Below, in pieces: positions 1 to 6,836 of a DNA stretch of 64,000 nucleotides (positions are counted from its first letter, which is position 1; every line of letters begins with the position of its first letter). The notes beneath the pieces were generated by a model that had not been told where the DNA came from, searched no databases, and saw only the letters and a program-made list of their open reading frames with translations. The position numbers and the translations under genes are program-made. This stretch comes from Candidatus Woesearchaeota archaeon (GTDB taxonomy: Archaea; Nanobdellota; Nanobdellia; Woesearchaeales; ARS49): positions 1 through 64,000 of the forward strand of contig QZIM01000012.1 of NCBI GenBank assembly GCA_003599055.1, in the 5' to 3' direction.

Positions 1-93
1 GGGCGCGTCGATTCCAAAGGTTTTATCGGGAAAGTGCGTAATTGCCATACGCCTGGGCGAAAGGGTACGCTATTTAAACGTATTGACAAGTAG
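1..93 (+). CDS. 3' end of an unidentified gene, cut by the window edge
   Basis: An open frame enters the window in frame 1 and ends at TAG 91-93, giving a 30-residue basic C-terminus that finishes GTLFKRIDK. Basic tails of this kind occur in ribosomal and nucleic-acid-binding proteins, but I do not recognise the family, and the short length makes even the coding call uncertain. The following HAD gene has its own TATA box, so the two are probably separate transcription units. Confidence 0.4.
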   Translation, partial: GRVDSKGFIGKVRNCHTPGRKGTLFKRIDK

Positions 94-162
94 TAACAAC
101 AACAGGGGAATTTTTGGAAAATTGCCGAAAATCTTTTAAATGAACTGCAAGGCACCTCGTCT

Positions 163-801
163 ATGGTTAAGGCAGTCTTATTTGACTTCTGGGGAACGCT
201 CGTGGAGAACGGGACGTATTCTCCGCTCAAGCAGAGCTATCGCATTTTGCGCGTGCGTGTCCCGTTCAGCCAGTTTGTCGAGCAGTTTGAGCGCGTTGTG
301 ATGACGAGCCAGTTTGAGGACCAGGCGCAGGCGTTTGAGGAGGCGTGCAAGAGTTTTAATGTGAACCCGCTTCCGATTATTATTGACCGCCTGATTGGAG
401 TTTGGAACAAGAACCGCTTGCTTGCAAAAGTGTATCCTGACACGGTGGATACGCTCAAGGCGCTGAAGGAAAAGGGCGTGAAGATTGCGATTGTGAGCAA
501 TGCGCCGCAGCACAGTGTCGAGCAGGTGCTTGAGCGGTTTCAGCTCACGGAACTGTTTGACGGTATTTTTGTAAGCCACGCGGAAGGCAAGTTGAAGACG
601 GACGGCTTGTTTGATGTCGCGTTGGAGAAGCTTGGGCTTTCCGCAGGCGAAGTCATTTCTGTTGGTGACAGCATTGAGACGGACATTCGCGGGGCGGAAA
701 TGGCGGGTATTGCGGGCTATCTGATTGACCGCCGAAATTCGCGCGAGTTCGAGAGAAAGATTGTTTCACTCAAGGAAATTCTTGATTTGGTGGAGGGGTG
801 A
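163..801 (+). CDS. HAD-superfamily hydrolase
   Basis: HAD hydrolase of 212 aa, expected to act on small phosphorylated compounds in the cytosol; the substrate cannot be read from sequence. Motifs occur in order: FDFWGTL at residues 7-13 (nucleophile Asp8), VSNAP at 111-115, conserved Lys near 143-145 and GDSIETDI at 168-175. The second Asp of the usual DxD, the general acid, is Trp10; this variant is known in some HAD lineages, so standard phosphatase activity is uncertain. A helical cap sits between motifs I and II. The TATA box TCTTTTAAAT (132-141) is about 26 bases before the ATG, implying a leaderless mRNA. The next two genes follow with overlaps, so all three to 1459 are likely one operon. 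Confidence 0.9.
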   Translation: MVKAVLFDFWGTLVENGTYSPLKQSYRILRVRVPFSQFVEQFERVVMTSQFEDQAQAFEEACKSFNVNPLPIIIDRLIGVWNKNRLLAKVYPDTVDTLKALKEKGVKIAIVSNAPQHSVEQVLERFQLTELFDGIFVSHAEGKLKTDGLFDVALEKLGLSAGEVISVGDSIETDIRGAEMAGIAGYLIDRRNSREFERKIVSLKEILDLVEG

Positions 802-803
802 AA

Positions 804-1046
804 ATGGAAGCATTTGTAATTCACAATGGGAAGCGGCGCAAGAGCCGCGGATTCAGTTGTAAGGAGATTGTTGAGGCAGGCCTTTCCTGCGAGGATACCT
901 GCGCGCTGAATGTGCGCTGGGATGCACTTCGCAGGTCAAGTTATAAGGAGAATGTTGAGGCGCTCAAAAAAGCAAAGACGGGAATGCCGGCAAAGGCAAA
1001 GCCGGCATCGAAACCTGCCGCGCCAAAGGCAGCCAAAGCGCAATGA
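804..1046 (+). CDS. rpl13e: Ribosomal protein eL13-like
   Basis: 80 aa. Residues 13-55 follow the eL13 pattern: a basic GKRRKSRGFS start, then EIVEAGLS, a turn, a basic WDALRRSS segment and ENVEALK. The tail is a low-complexity Ala/Lys/Pro stretch typical of ribosomal protein extensions. eL13 belongs to the large subunit in eukaryotes and some archaea. Start choice: ATG 804 lies 7-8 bases after GGAGGGGTGA, an excellent ribosome site overlapping the stop of the HAD gene; the in-frame GTG at 798 lies inside that site and is less likely. The HIT gene overlaps its end by 4 bases (ATGA). The family call rests on motif resemblance only. Confidence 0.7.
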   Translation: MEAFVIHNGKRRKSRGFSCKEIVEAGLSCEDTCALNVRWDALRRSSYKENVEALKKAKTGMPAKAKPASKPAAPKAAKAQ

Positions 1047-1459
1047 GCGATTGTGTTTTCTGTAAAATAATCCGTAAGGAGATTCCTGCGCAATTCGTGT
1101 ATGAAAATGACACGGTTGTTGCCTTTCTTGATATCAGTCCGGTAAACCCTGGGCATACCTTGGTTGTCCCAAAGGAACATCACGAGGACATCTTGTCAAC
1201 CCCTAATAGTATTCTTGCGGAGATGATGGTCGTAACAAAGAAAATTGCAAGTGCGGTTGTTGCCGCAACAAAGTCTGATGGGTTCAACATCGGCATAAAC
1301 ACAAAGCCCGCAGCAGGGCAGGTTATTTTTCACACGCACCTGCATATTATTCCAAGGCTGAGTTCTGATGGGCTCAAGCACTGGCCGCACCAAAATCTGG
1401 GAAAAGGGGAGATGGATGCAGTGCAGGCAGGAATTCGGGCGATGCTTGAGAACAAGTGA
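1043..1459 (+). CDS. HIT-family nucleotide hydrolase/transferase
   Basis: 138 aa histidine-triad protein of the Hint/HIT branch, which hydrolyses nucleoside phosphoramidates or dinucleoside polyphosphates. The catalytic triad motif HTHLHII is near residue 97; the N-terminus has the CVFCKII start with a CxxC pair that binds zinc in many HIT proteins, followed by the typical FLDISPVNPGHTLVVPK stretch. Full length for the family. The start overlaps the stop of the eL13-like gene in an ATGA, so it is translationally coupled as the last gene of this operon. A TATA box for tRNA-Met follows the stop. Confidence 0.93.
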   Translation: MSDCVFCKIIRKEIPAQFVYENDTVVAFLDISPVNPGHTLVVPKEHHEDILSTPNSILAEMMVVTKKIASAVVAATKSDGFNIGINTKPAAGQVIFHTHLHIIPRLSSDGLKHWPHQNLGKGEMDAVQAGIRAMLENK

Positions 1460-1512
1460 ACGGGCATCGGCACAACCTTTTTAAATCACTCCGCAGCCGA
1501 AGGCACAGCGTC

Positions 1513-1587
1513 GGCGGTGTAGCTCAGCCTGGTTAGAGCACCGGTTTCATAAGCCGGGGGTCGGGAGTTCAAATCTCCCCACCGCCA
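1513..1587 (+). tRNA. tRNA-Met (CAT), elongator type
   Basis: Cloverleaf with acceptor GGCGGTG/CACCGCC, discriminator A at 1587, T arm GGGAG-TTCAAAT-CTCCC, and anticodon arm CCGGT-TTCATAA-GCCGG (1541-1557) with anticodon CAT. The stem lacks the three G-C pairs next to the loop that mark archaeal initiator tRNA, so this is the elongator, or less likely tRNA-Ile2 (CAT before modification). No intron; CCA is not encoded. TATA box CTTTTTAAAT at 1477-1486. Confidence 0.9.
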
Positions 1588-1591
1588 TAAG

Positions 1592-2122
1592 ATGAACTAC
1601 GTTCGCGCGTTTTTGCAGGACCCGCTTGTGGCAACGATTGCGGGCACAAGCCCTATTGCGGCAAGGAAGATTGTGCGCGAGGCGAATCTTGGCTCTGCAC
1701 GGTGTGTTGTTGAATATGGTGCAGGAGACGGAGTTCTGACAAGGCACATCCTGAACGGCTTGTCTTCTGATGCAAGGCTGATTGCGCTTGAGACAAATGC
1801 GCGTCTTGCAGAAAAGTTAAGCGGCATACGTGATGAGAGGTTGACGGTATATCAAAGAAGCGCGGCGGATATTGAGGAAATAGTGTGCGGGCCGGTGGAT
1901 GTTATCGTTTCGGGAATCCCGTTCAGCCTGATTCCGCAAAAGGCGGCAATTCTTGATGCAGCGGCGCGCGTGCTTGCGCCAAACGGGCGTTTTGTGGCGT
2001 ACCAGGTGACTCCGCGGCTGTTTAAGGACTTGCGTGCCCGTTATGAAAAGGTCAGCGCGAATGTAGCGCCCATCAACATTCCTCCGCTTTTTGTGCTTAC
2101 GGGCGAGCGCCCGCTTCGCTGA
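1592..2122 (+). CDS. SAM-dependent methyltransferase, PmtA/KsgA-like
   Basis: 176 aa class I methyltransferase. Motif I VVEYGAGDGVLT lies at residues 38-49, the acidic end of strand 2 is ALETN near 69, and SGIPF near 108 fills the catalytic-loop position. The N-terminal FLQDPLV...IAGTSPIAARKIV and the overall layout match the phospholipid N-methyltransferase/rRNA-dimethylase-like group; lipid versus RNA substrate cannot be decided. The ATG is only 4 bases after the tRNA-Met 3' end with no promoter of its own, so it must be read from the tRNA promoter and freed by tRNA 3' processing. Its last 26 bases overlap the convergent lipoprotein gene. Confidence 0.85.
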   Translation: MNYVRAFLQDPLVATIAGTSPIAARKIVREANLGSARCVVEYGAGDGVLTRHILNGLSSDARLIALETNARLAEKLSGIRDERLTVYQRSAADIEEIVCGPVDVIVSGIPFSLIPQKAAILDAAARVLAPNGRFVAYQVTPRLFKDLRARYEKVSANVAPINIPPLFVLTGERPLR

Positions 2123-2960
2123 TGCCAAAGTGGAGCCCGCGGAAGCTTCTGAATAAGTCAGTGCCGGTTGCGCGTGCACCAATGACAACAGTATAATTGC
2201 CGGGCGGCAGGAGCGCAGTGTCTGTTCCAAGCGCGCGAACAAAGCAGCGGTTGGTTGCAGTCGGTCTTTTTTCAATGGGTGTTGCAAGAAGGTTGCCTGC
2301 GGTATCGCGAATTTCCACAAAGGCAAGTTCGCTTGCAAGGATGTGGGCAAAGAAGGTCACATTCATTGGGCGCGTGATTGAAAAGTCAATCCAGCGGTTG
2401 ATGTCCCAAGCGTCGTTGCGCGTGAGGCAGTTGAGTTGGGCGGGCAAAAGCACATTTTTGCCAACGTAGCTTTGCGGGATGCATTGGGAGTTTCCAAGGC
2501 AGCTGTTAAAGCATTTGGTGACGGTAAGGCCGGGAATGTTTTGTCCGGTGCAGGTTGCGTTTCGAACAAGGAGTGTCGGGCTTGCAAGTTCAAGTTGGCA
2601 CGCGCCGCGCTGGCAGCCGTACGTGCAGGCGTGGATGTTTGCAACCGGCTCATCATTTTGGCAGGTGTATTCGACAACCTGGCCAAGTGATATCAGTTCA
2701 TCATCAATTTTTGTGTTGAGGCATTCATCGCGAAGTATTTTTTCCGAAACGACGACTCCTGCAGTATGGGTATTGTTTCCGTCCGTGTCCGTGCACGAGG
2801 CAGGAGCAGGGGTTTGGATTTCAGGAGTGAATTGTGCGGGAGTTTGTGTTGCAGGAGGAATGAGCGGGGTTTCGATGGTGTAGTCTGCGGGAGGTGGTGC
2901 AAGGGTGACTGTTTGCGGGGCGCAGGCAAAGAGAAGGATGAGCAAAACGAGGCGTTTCAT
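2097..2960 (-). CDS. Secreted lipoprotein, unknown function
   Basis: 287 aa. Starts with a lipoprotein signal peptide: MKRLVLLILLFACA with a lipobox-like LFAC, so probably exported and lipid-anchored at Cys13. A Pro/Thr-rich linker (about residues 17-55) is followed by a Cys-rich region with around a dozen cysteines that likely form disulfides, and a C-terminal beta-rich half. No known domain recognised. The ATG at 2960 overlaps the upstream gene's TGA by one base (TGATG), so translation is coupled. Longer in-frame extension upstream is rejected because it would precede the signal peptide. Confidence 0.8.
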   Translation of the reverse strand: MKRLVLLILLFACAPQTVTLAPPPADYTIETPLIPPATQTPAQFTPEIQTPAPASCTDTDGNNTHTAGVVVSEKILRDECLNTKIDDELISLGQVVEYTCQNDEPVANIHACTYGCQRGACQLELASPTLLVRNATCTGQNIPGLTVTKCFNSCLGNSQCIPQSYVGKNVLLPAQLNCLTRNDAWDINRWIDFSITRPMNVTFFAHILASELAFVEIRDTAGNLLATPIEKRPTATNRCFVRALGTDTALLPPGNYTVVIGARATGTDLFRSFRGLHFGISEAGARP

Positions 2961-3403
2961 CAGTAGTACTCCGGTCCGAACAGGCTTGTTTGTCTTCGTT
3001 CGTGAAAGTATTCTTGTGCGCGCTGAAGCGTGCAAAATTCCGCAAATGTGCCATAGCAGGAGGGCACTGCGTCAAGCGCGTGTTCGAGGACAGGACCAAA
3101 GTTCCATTTTGAGCGGACTTTTCCCGTGGTATGGTCGTAGCGCCCAAAGTGGCGGATGTCGCCTCGTTCGGAATAGACGACGATTCCTGTTGCGCGCGAA
3201 GGGGTGCGCGGAATGCGTTGTATTGCTTCAATGAGCGGGACTGTTCCTTCAAGTCCGAGTGATGCGAGGACGTAGTGCCCGCAGTCGGTAAGTGGCGATG
3301 CGGCATCAATTATGTGAATTTCAAACTCGGCAAGCCCTGCCCAGTCTTTTTTTCGGAAAAGCCGTTCGATATGTTCTCGTTTGGCAGTGTGCGGAATCTG
3401 CAT
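2960..3403 (-). CDS. Conserved-looking hypothetical protein
   Basis: 147 aa soluble protein with no family I recognise. It has a charged helical start (residues 1-30), a hydrophobic central part and scattered His/Cys residues (HIID, CGHY, CYGTF, FCTL). It leads a two-gene unit with the lipoprotein that overlaps its stop codon. A TATA-like ATATTAAATAT (3425-3435 on the opposite strand) sits about 27 bases before the ATG, consistent with a leaderless start, and is back to back with the promoter of the next gene. Confidence 0.75.
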   Translation of the reverse strand: MQIPHTAKREHIERLFRKKDWAGLAEFEIHIIDAASPLTDCGHYVLASLGLEGTVPLIEAIQRIPRTPSRATGIVVYSERGDIRHFGRYDHTTGKVRSKWNFGPVLEHALDAVPSCYGTFAEFCTLQRAQEYFHERRQTSLFGPEYY

Positions 3404-3424
3404 AGGGCAAAAAAAGGCGAATCA

Positions 3425-3450
3425 ATATTTAATATGCGCGCTTTTAAATA
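3425..3450. promoter_or_regulatory. Divergent promoter pair
   Basis: Two TATA boxes back to back: ATATTTAATAT at 3425-3435 serves the leftward gene starting at 3403, and CTTTTAAATA at 3441-3450 serves the rightward gene at 3472. Each is 25-30 bases from its start codon, so both transcripts should be leaderless. Confidence 0.7.
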
Positions 3451-3471
3451 GAGGTTGGAGTTCACAGGAGT

Positions 3472-3912
3472 ATGATTCCTTATTTTCGTCAGGAAACCGA
3501 GTATACGTGCGGTAAGGCGTGTATGCGTATGGTGCTCGCTTCGCTCGGGATAATCAAGTCAGAGCAGGAGCTTTCTAAGTTTATGAGCAGGACAAAATAC
3601 GGCGGCACCAATAACGGCGACCTTGCACGGTGTGCAGAGTTGTTTCGGCTCAGTTATGTGGTGTCGCGAAACGGCAAGTTGCGTGATGTGCAGCGTTTGC
3701 AAAAGAAAGGGTATCGCGTGATTGTGGGGTTCACTGACCCGCTTGAGAAGGTCGGCCATTTTGCAATTGTGCGGAAGGTCACGGAAAAGTTTGTGTACTT
3801 AATTGATCCCTGGCACGGTCCAAAGCACAAGATGCCTCGGCAGTTATTCGTGCGGAACTGGAAGAGTATGTTTGAGTCCGATGAGGGATTTCTGATTGGG
3901 ATTAAGAAATAA
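3472..3912 (+). CDS. Papain-like C39-family peptidase
   Basis: 146 aa. The N-terminus PYFRQETEYTCGKACMRMVL is the C39-like pattern with oxyanion Gln, catalytic Cys13 in YTCG.AC, then GHFAIV with the catalytic His near residue 96 and IDPWHG supplying the Asp. C39 domains cleave double-glycine leader peptides in exporters; free-standing ones such as this are less understood and no signal peptide or transporter neighbour is seen. Leaderless start supported by the TATA box at 3441-3450. Confidence 0.85.
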   Translation: MIPYFRQETEYTCGKACMRMVLASLGIIKSEQELSKFMSRTKYGGTNNGDLARCAELFRLSYVVSRNGKLRDVQRLQKKGYRVIVGFTDPLEKVGHFAIVRKVTEKFVYLIDPWHGPKHKMPRQLFVRNWKSMFESDEGFLIGIKK

Positions 3913-3977
3913 TTGCATTTCGAATTGTCCAAATACGGGAGTCATTGAATGTTTTAAAAAAAGAAGAGAAAGAAAAG

Positions 3978-4091
3978 CGCCGCCGCCCGGATTTGAACCG
4001 GATACGGAAAATCACAGACTTCATCAGCGATTTTCCAACACCGGTTCACATCCTCGCCCCATCTGAAAAATGGACTTCGTCCTCGTCTTAA
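3978..4091 (-). repeat. tRNA-Ser 3'-end duplication with hairpin element
   Basis: In the direction of tRNA-Ser(GGA), starting just after its 3' end, lies an element that ends with a second copy of the T arm plus acceptor strand (3978-4001, matching 4092-4115), displaced by 114 bases. Before the copy sits AGGATGTGAAC, then a long hairpin GGAAAATC...GATTTTCC, then GTATCC. Almost the same element follows tRNA-Ser(TGA) at 41250-41360, and related ones follow tRNA-Glu and tRNA-Lys. Confidence 0.8.
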
Positions 4092-4175
4092 CGCCGCCGC
4101 CCGGATTTGAACCGGGAAATCCTTGCGGAAACGGGATTTCCAATCCCGCGCAGTACCAGGTTGTGCCACGGCGGC
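4092..4175 (-). tRNA. tRNA-Ser (GGA)
   Basis: 84-base class II tRNA: acceptor GCCGCCG/CGGCGGC, discriminator G, short D stem GCA/TGC, anticodon arm CGGGA-TTGGAAA-TCCCG with anticodon GGA, long variable arm with stem TCC-GCAA-GGA, T arm CCCGG-TTCAAAT-CCGGG. No intron. TATA box TATTTAAAT at 4205-4213, about 34 bases before the 5' end. Two promoter-bearing 5' fragments lie upstream and a 3' copy lies downstream. Confidence 0.95.
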
Positions 4176-4220
4176 AATATTTTTTTGTTTTTCTTAGGAA
4201 GGCGTATTTAAATGCTTGCA

Positions 4221-4316
4221 CGGGATTTCCAATTCCGCGTAGCCACAGAAATCCGCTGATTTCTGGGGTTCCGAAAACCGCAAGGTTTTCGAGATACCAG
4301 GTTGTGCCACGGCGGC
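4221..4316 (-). pseudogene. tRNA-Ser 5'-half fragment with hairpin insert, copy 2
   Basis: Repeats the first 22 bases of tRNA-Ser(GGA) exactly, then carries about 52 extra bases forming two hairpins, CGAAAACC-TTGC-GGTTTTCG (4272-4291) and CAGAAATC-AGCG-GATTTCTG (4246-4265). It then resumes with a tRNA-like anticodon arm (TTGGAAA loop, GGA anticodon) and stops before the variable and T arms. It cannot fold to a full tRNA. A TATA box TTATTTAAAT (4355-4364) precedes it. Confidence 0.8.
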
Positions 4317-4372
4317 AAAAATGATGCTGGCTGTGTTGAGTTTTTCAGAAGGGGTTATTTAAATGCTCTGCT

Positions 4373-4465
4373 GATTTCCGATTCCGCGCAGCCACAGAAA
4401 TCCGCTGATTTCTGGGGTTCCGAAAACCGCAAGGTTTTCGAGATACCGGGTTGTGCCACGGCGGC
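4373..4465 (-). pseudogene. tRNA-Ser 5'-half fragment with hairpin insert, copy 1
   Basis: Second copy of the same unit, displaced by 149 bases and identical over 4390-4467 except for one base in the D loop (CCGG for CCTG in tRNA sense). It keeps both hairpins (4395-4414 and 4421-4440). The anticodon loop is degraded (TCGGAAA) and the match ends right after it. Its upstream region, including TATA box TATTTAAAT at 4494-4502, nearly repeats the promoter of the intact tRNA-Ser(GGA), so promoter and 5' half were duplicated together. Confidence 0.8.
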
Positions 4466-4556
4466 AATATTTTTTGTTTTTCTTAGGAAGACGTATTTAA
4501 ATGCTTGTGCCGGATGAGCCGTCAGGTTTTTAAAATGGCGCAAGGGTGGCTTTTTT

Positions 4557-5105
4557 GTGCCGTTGATTCATTTTCCAAACGCGAAGATGGCTGCAAAAGC
4601 CCTGCATTGTATGCGTTGGTATACGGAGGTGAAGACTGTGCAGGGGGTTGCGTATCGTGTTCCGCACAGTGAATTGGTCGCGCTTGAATTTTATCGGGCG
4701 GAGAAGAGCTTGGCGTTTCGGGAAATCTGCGAGGACGAGTTAGAGGGGCTTATTGAGCAGTCTGAGCGCGGGCAGTACGAATCGTGGAAGGGAAAGATGT
4801 ATGATGAGGAGGTGGACCTTGCGCCGTTTCCGTATCGCCGATTAAAATTTTACGTCTCGCCGGGCGAACAGGAGGGTGTTGAGGAGATTTTGGCAGGGTA
4901 TGATTGTAATTGGGTGGATTCTTCGTTTCAGAGTTTGCAGGAGCGTCCGGGCGAGTTATGGTATTGTTGTGATTTGCACGTTCATAGGAATGGGGTTTCT
5001 AAGCTTGTTTCTGCGCTGGAGGCTGCAGGTATTTTGAAGGCGCGCGAGCAGCCGTTTCTTTATATATGGCCTGACCCGGACAGTAGAGAAAATAATTCAG
5101 TTTAA
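4557..5105 (+). CDS. Hypothetical protein
   Basis: 182 aa, soluble, no family recognised. It has an N-terminal mixed alpha/beta part, a central acidic stretch (residues 60-90) and CC/HVH residues near 142-148 (YCCDLHVH) that could bind a metal. GTG start at 4557 is chosen because TATA box TTTTTAAAA (4526-4535) is about 26 bases upstream; the first in-frame ATG (4587) would need an unusual leader. It is a single-gene unit between the tRNA-Ser repeats and the small ORF at 5216. Confidence 0.7.
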   Translation: MPLIHFPNAKMAAKALHCMRWYTEVKTVQGVAYRVPHSELVALEFYRAEKSLAFREICEDELEGLIEQSERGQYESWKGKMYDEEVDLAPFPYRRLKFYVSPGEQEGVEEILAGYDCNWVDSSFQSLQERPGELWYCCDLHVHRNGVSKLVSALEAAGILKAREQPFLYIWPDPDSRENNSV

Positions 5106-5215
5106 GAACTGGTGCCTAACTAATCTATCGACGGAAAACCGATTCACTGGACGCGCGCGGTCAGAAGATTATTATAGCGGATTTCCGAAAAATGGCCTTG
5201 CGGAGGTGGTTTGGT

Positions 5216-5296
5216 ATGGACGCACAAGCAAACATGCAGCCCAAGAAGAAGGGCAAGAAGATGGACCAGCAGACGCAAAACAACGGCTGCTGCTAA
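5216..5296 (+). CDS. 26-residue Lys-rich small protein ending in Cys-Cys
   Basis: Short frame MDAQANMQPKKKGKKMDQQ... ending NNGCC. GGAGGTGGT lies 5-13 bases before the ATG, one of the best ribosome sites in the window, and a T-rich terminator follows the stop at once, so this looks like a complete single-gene unit. Function unknown; the Lys cluster suggests RNA or membrane contact and the terminal Cys pair could bind metal or be modified. A possible TATA (ATTATTATAG, 5169-5178) lies upstream. The 110 bases before it hold nothing else I can name. Confidence 0.6.
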   Translation: MDAQANMQPKKKGKKMDQQTQNNGCC

Positions 5297-5318
5297 ATTG
5301 GCTCCACGCTTCTTCGGA

Positions 5319-5337
5319 TTTTTTTTCTTTTTTTGTT
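5319..5337 (+). terminator. Oligo-T terminator
   Basis: Run of T broken by single C bases (ATTTTTTTTCTTTTTTTG) 23 bases after the stop of the 26-residue gene, the usual archaeal oligo-T stop signal. Confidence 0.6.
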
Positions 5338-5418
5338 ATGCATTTTTGATTCTCTATCTGCGGTTAAAACAATCTTTACATACTCGCAATCTGTTCAGCG
5401 CCGAAAGGAGGGGGTAAA

Positions 5419-6282
5419 ATGACGAAACTTGCAGTGATTGGCGGTTCAGGTGTGGGTGACAGCGAGGTCTTTGAAGGGCTTGAGTGGAAGGCAGTGAACA
5501 CGGGAATTGGCTATCCGTTCGGAATCAGGGATGGTGTTGTTGAATATGTTGAGCGTCCCGACGGAGTTATTTTTATTCCGCGGCACGGCAGAACGAAGAA
5601 GTACGGGCCTGCACGCACGCAGTACGCGGCAAATATTGTTGCAGCATACGAGCTCGGCGCGCGGGCGATTATTGCAACAAGCGCGGTGGGTAGTCTCACC
5701 GACCGCATTAAAGTCGAGTCAGCAGTTGTTCCTGATGACTATATTGATGAGTCGGGAAGGGATTCAAATCTTTTTGGAAAGGGATTTATTGTGCACGTGG
5801 CTCCACGGCCGCCGTTCTCTCAGTCACTTCGCGACCTTGTCTGTGCTGCAGCAGGAAGCGTAGACTGGACCGGCGGATTTCATAACGGCGGAACCTATGT
5901 GACAATTCCGGGTGATTCTTTTGGGACAAATGCAGAGGGGCGCAAACGGGCGCAGTATGCGGATATTGTGGGGATGACTGCGTGTCCTGAGGCAAGTATG
6001 GCAATGCAGGCAGGGCTGCACTATGCGCTTATCGCGTTTCCGGTTGATATGGACTGTGATGCAAACCACGAAGGCGGGACAATTGAGATTATGCATCGGA
6101 TGCGGGATTCCGGAAATGTTAAGCAATTCTTTGACCGCGTGATTCCGGGGGCGCTCGAACTTGCGGGAAATCCTCCGCTGCTGCCGCAGCTTAAAGGGAA
6201 CATTATTCCGCATTCAACAGGGCAATGCGATACTGAACAATTGAAAAGATTGGCGGAAGAATTGAAGGCGAGGTATTGTTAG
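5419..6282 (+). CDS. mtnP: S-methyl-5'-thioadenosine phosphorylase
   Basis: 287 aa purine nucleoside phosphorylase of the MTAP branch; splits methylthioadenosine from polyamine synthesis into adenine and methylthioribose-1-phosphate. It has the N-terminal IGGSG phosphate loop, FIPRHGR near residue 51, ATSAVGSL near 93 and GMTACPEA...A near 190 that lines the purine pocket, followed by an acidic DMDCD in place of the more usual D.D motif. Start: GAAAGGAGGGGG sits 5-8 bases before ATG 5419. The gene has a leader rather than a leaderless start. It ends in a 4-base tail-to-tail overlap with sodC. Confidence 0.92.
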   Translation: MTKLAVIGGSGVGDSEVFEGLEWKAVNTGIGYPFGIRDGVVEYVERPDGVIFIPRHGRTKKYGPARTQYAANIVAAYELGARAIIATSAVGSLTDRIKVESAVVPDDYIDESGRDSNLFGKGFIVHVAPRPPFSQSLRDLVCAAAGSVDWTGGFHNGGTYVTIPGDSFGTNAEGRKRAQYADIVGMTACPEASMAMQAGLHYALIAFPVDMDCDANHEGGTIEIMHRMRDSGNVKQFFDRVIPGALELAGNPPLLPQLKGNIIPHSTGQCDTEQLKRLAEELKARYC

Positions 6283-6761
6283 CGAATGACTGCGCACGCG
6301 ATTCTCGCGCCGCTGTTGCCGGACGGGTCTGTTGCATAATCATCTGCGGCTGCGTGGATAATGAGTGAGCGTCCGCGCAGTTCTGAGAGTTTGGCAGGGA
6401 CGAGTATTCGTGCCTGTGCCGTTCCGTCAGGGCCTACCTCGATGTTTGGCAAATCGCCGATGTGGTGGCCGAGCGGGTTGTTGAACCCGTGCTCACGCCC
6501 TTCAGGGTTGTAGTGTGCTCCTGCAGTTGCAAAATCAGGGGCTTCGCACCGTCCTGTTTCGTGGACGTGCAGCCCGTGTGCTCCGGGGGTAAGAGAGTGC
6601 GCGACAAGTTCAATGGATGTTCCTTCTGAAGAGTCCGCAAGGCGCGCAGAGCCAAGGGAGAATCCTTGGGTGCTCAGGAGCGTAATTTGAATGGGTGCGC
6701 TCGTGCAGCTTGCAAGAAAGATAAGAATAAAGGTCAAAGAACTGCTAATGAATCGGTTCAT
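6279..6761 (-). CDS. sodC: Cu/Zn superoxide dismutase, lipoprotein form
   Basis: 160 aa. Dismutates superoxide outside the cytoplasmic membrane. The signal peptide ends in a lipobox (FLASC), so it is probably lipid-anchored. Metal ligands are intact: HGLHVHE, GAHYNP, and IHAAADDY near the C-terminus followed by GNSGARIAC, with the two disulfide cysteines. ATG 6761 is chosen over an upstream TTG because it begins the signal peptide and lies about 26 bases from ATAAAAAC (6783-6790). Cu/Zn SODs are rare in archaea, so bacterial origin is likely. Ends tail to tail with mtnP. Confidence 0.93.
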   Translation of the reverse strand: MNRFISSSLTFILIFLASCTSAPIQITLLSTQGFSLGSARLADSSEGTSIELVAHSLTPGAHGLHVHETGRCEAPDFATAGAHYNPEGREHGFNNPLGHHIGDLPNIEVGPDGTAQARILVPAKLSELRGRSLIIHAAADDYATDPSGNSGARIACAVIR

Positions 6762-6836
6762 GGCAAGGGCAAGCAAACGGTTGTTTTTATGTGTTTGGTA
6801 CGAAGTTTTAAGAATGAGTGAAGATTAGAATACGTT

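Noticed and set aside
3978-4465. Split tRNA-Ser made from separate 5' and 3' halves
   Set aside because: A complete tRNA-Ser(GGA) lies between, the 5' pieces lack a clear complementary joining sequence with the 3' piece, and the insert interrupts the D arm. Kept only as a possibility in the findings.
4221-4502. Repeat pair looked like a small CRISPR array
   Set aside because: Only two copies, each a promoter plus partial tRNA with hairpins; no uniform repeat-spacer structure and no cas genes.
4070-4517. Two overlapping frames with PPPGFEPG-like peptides
   Set aside because: These are translations of tRNA T-arm sequence, a well-known annotation artefact.
5211-5417. 68-residue open frame
   Set aside because: It runs through the T-rich terminator (a string of Phe codons); the 26-residue frame at 5216 has the ribosome site and a matching end.
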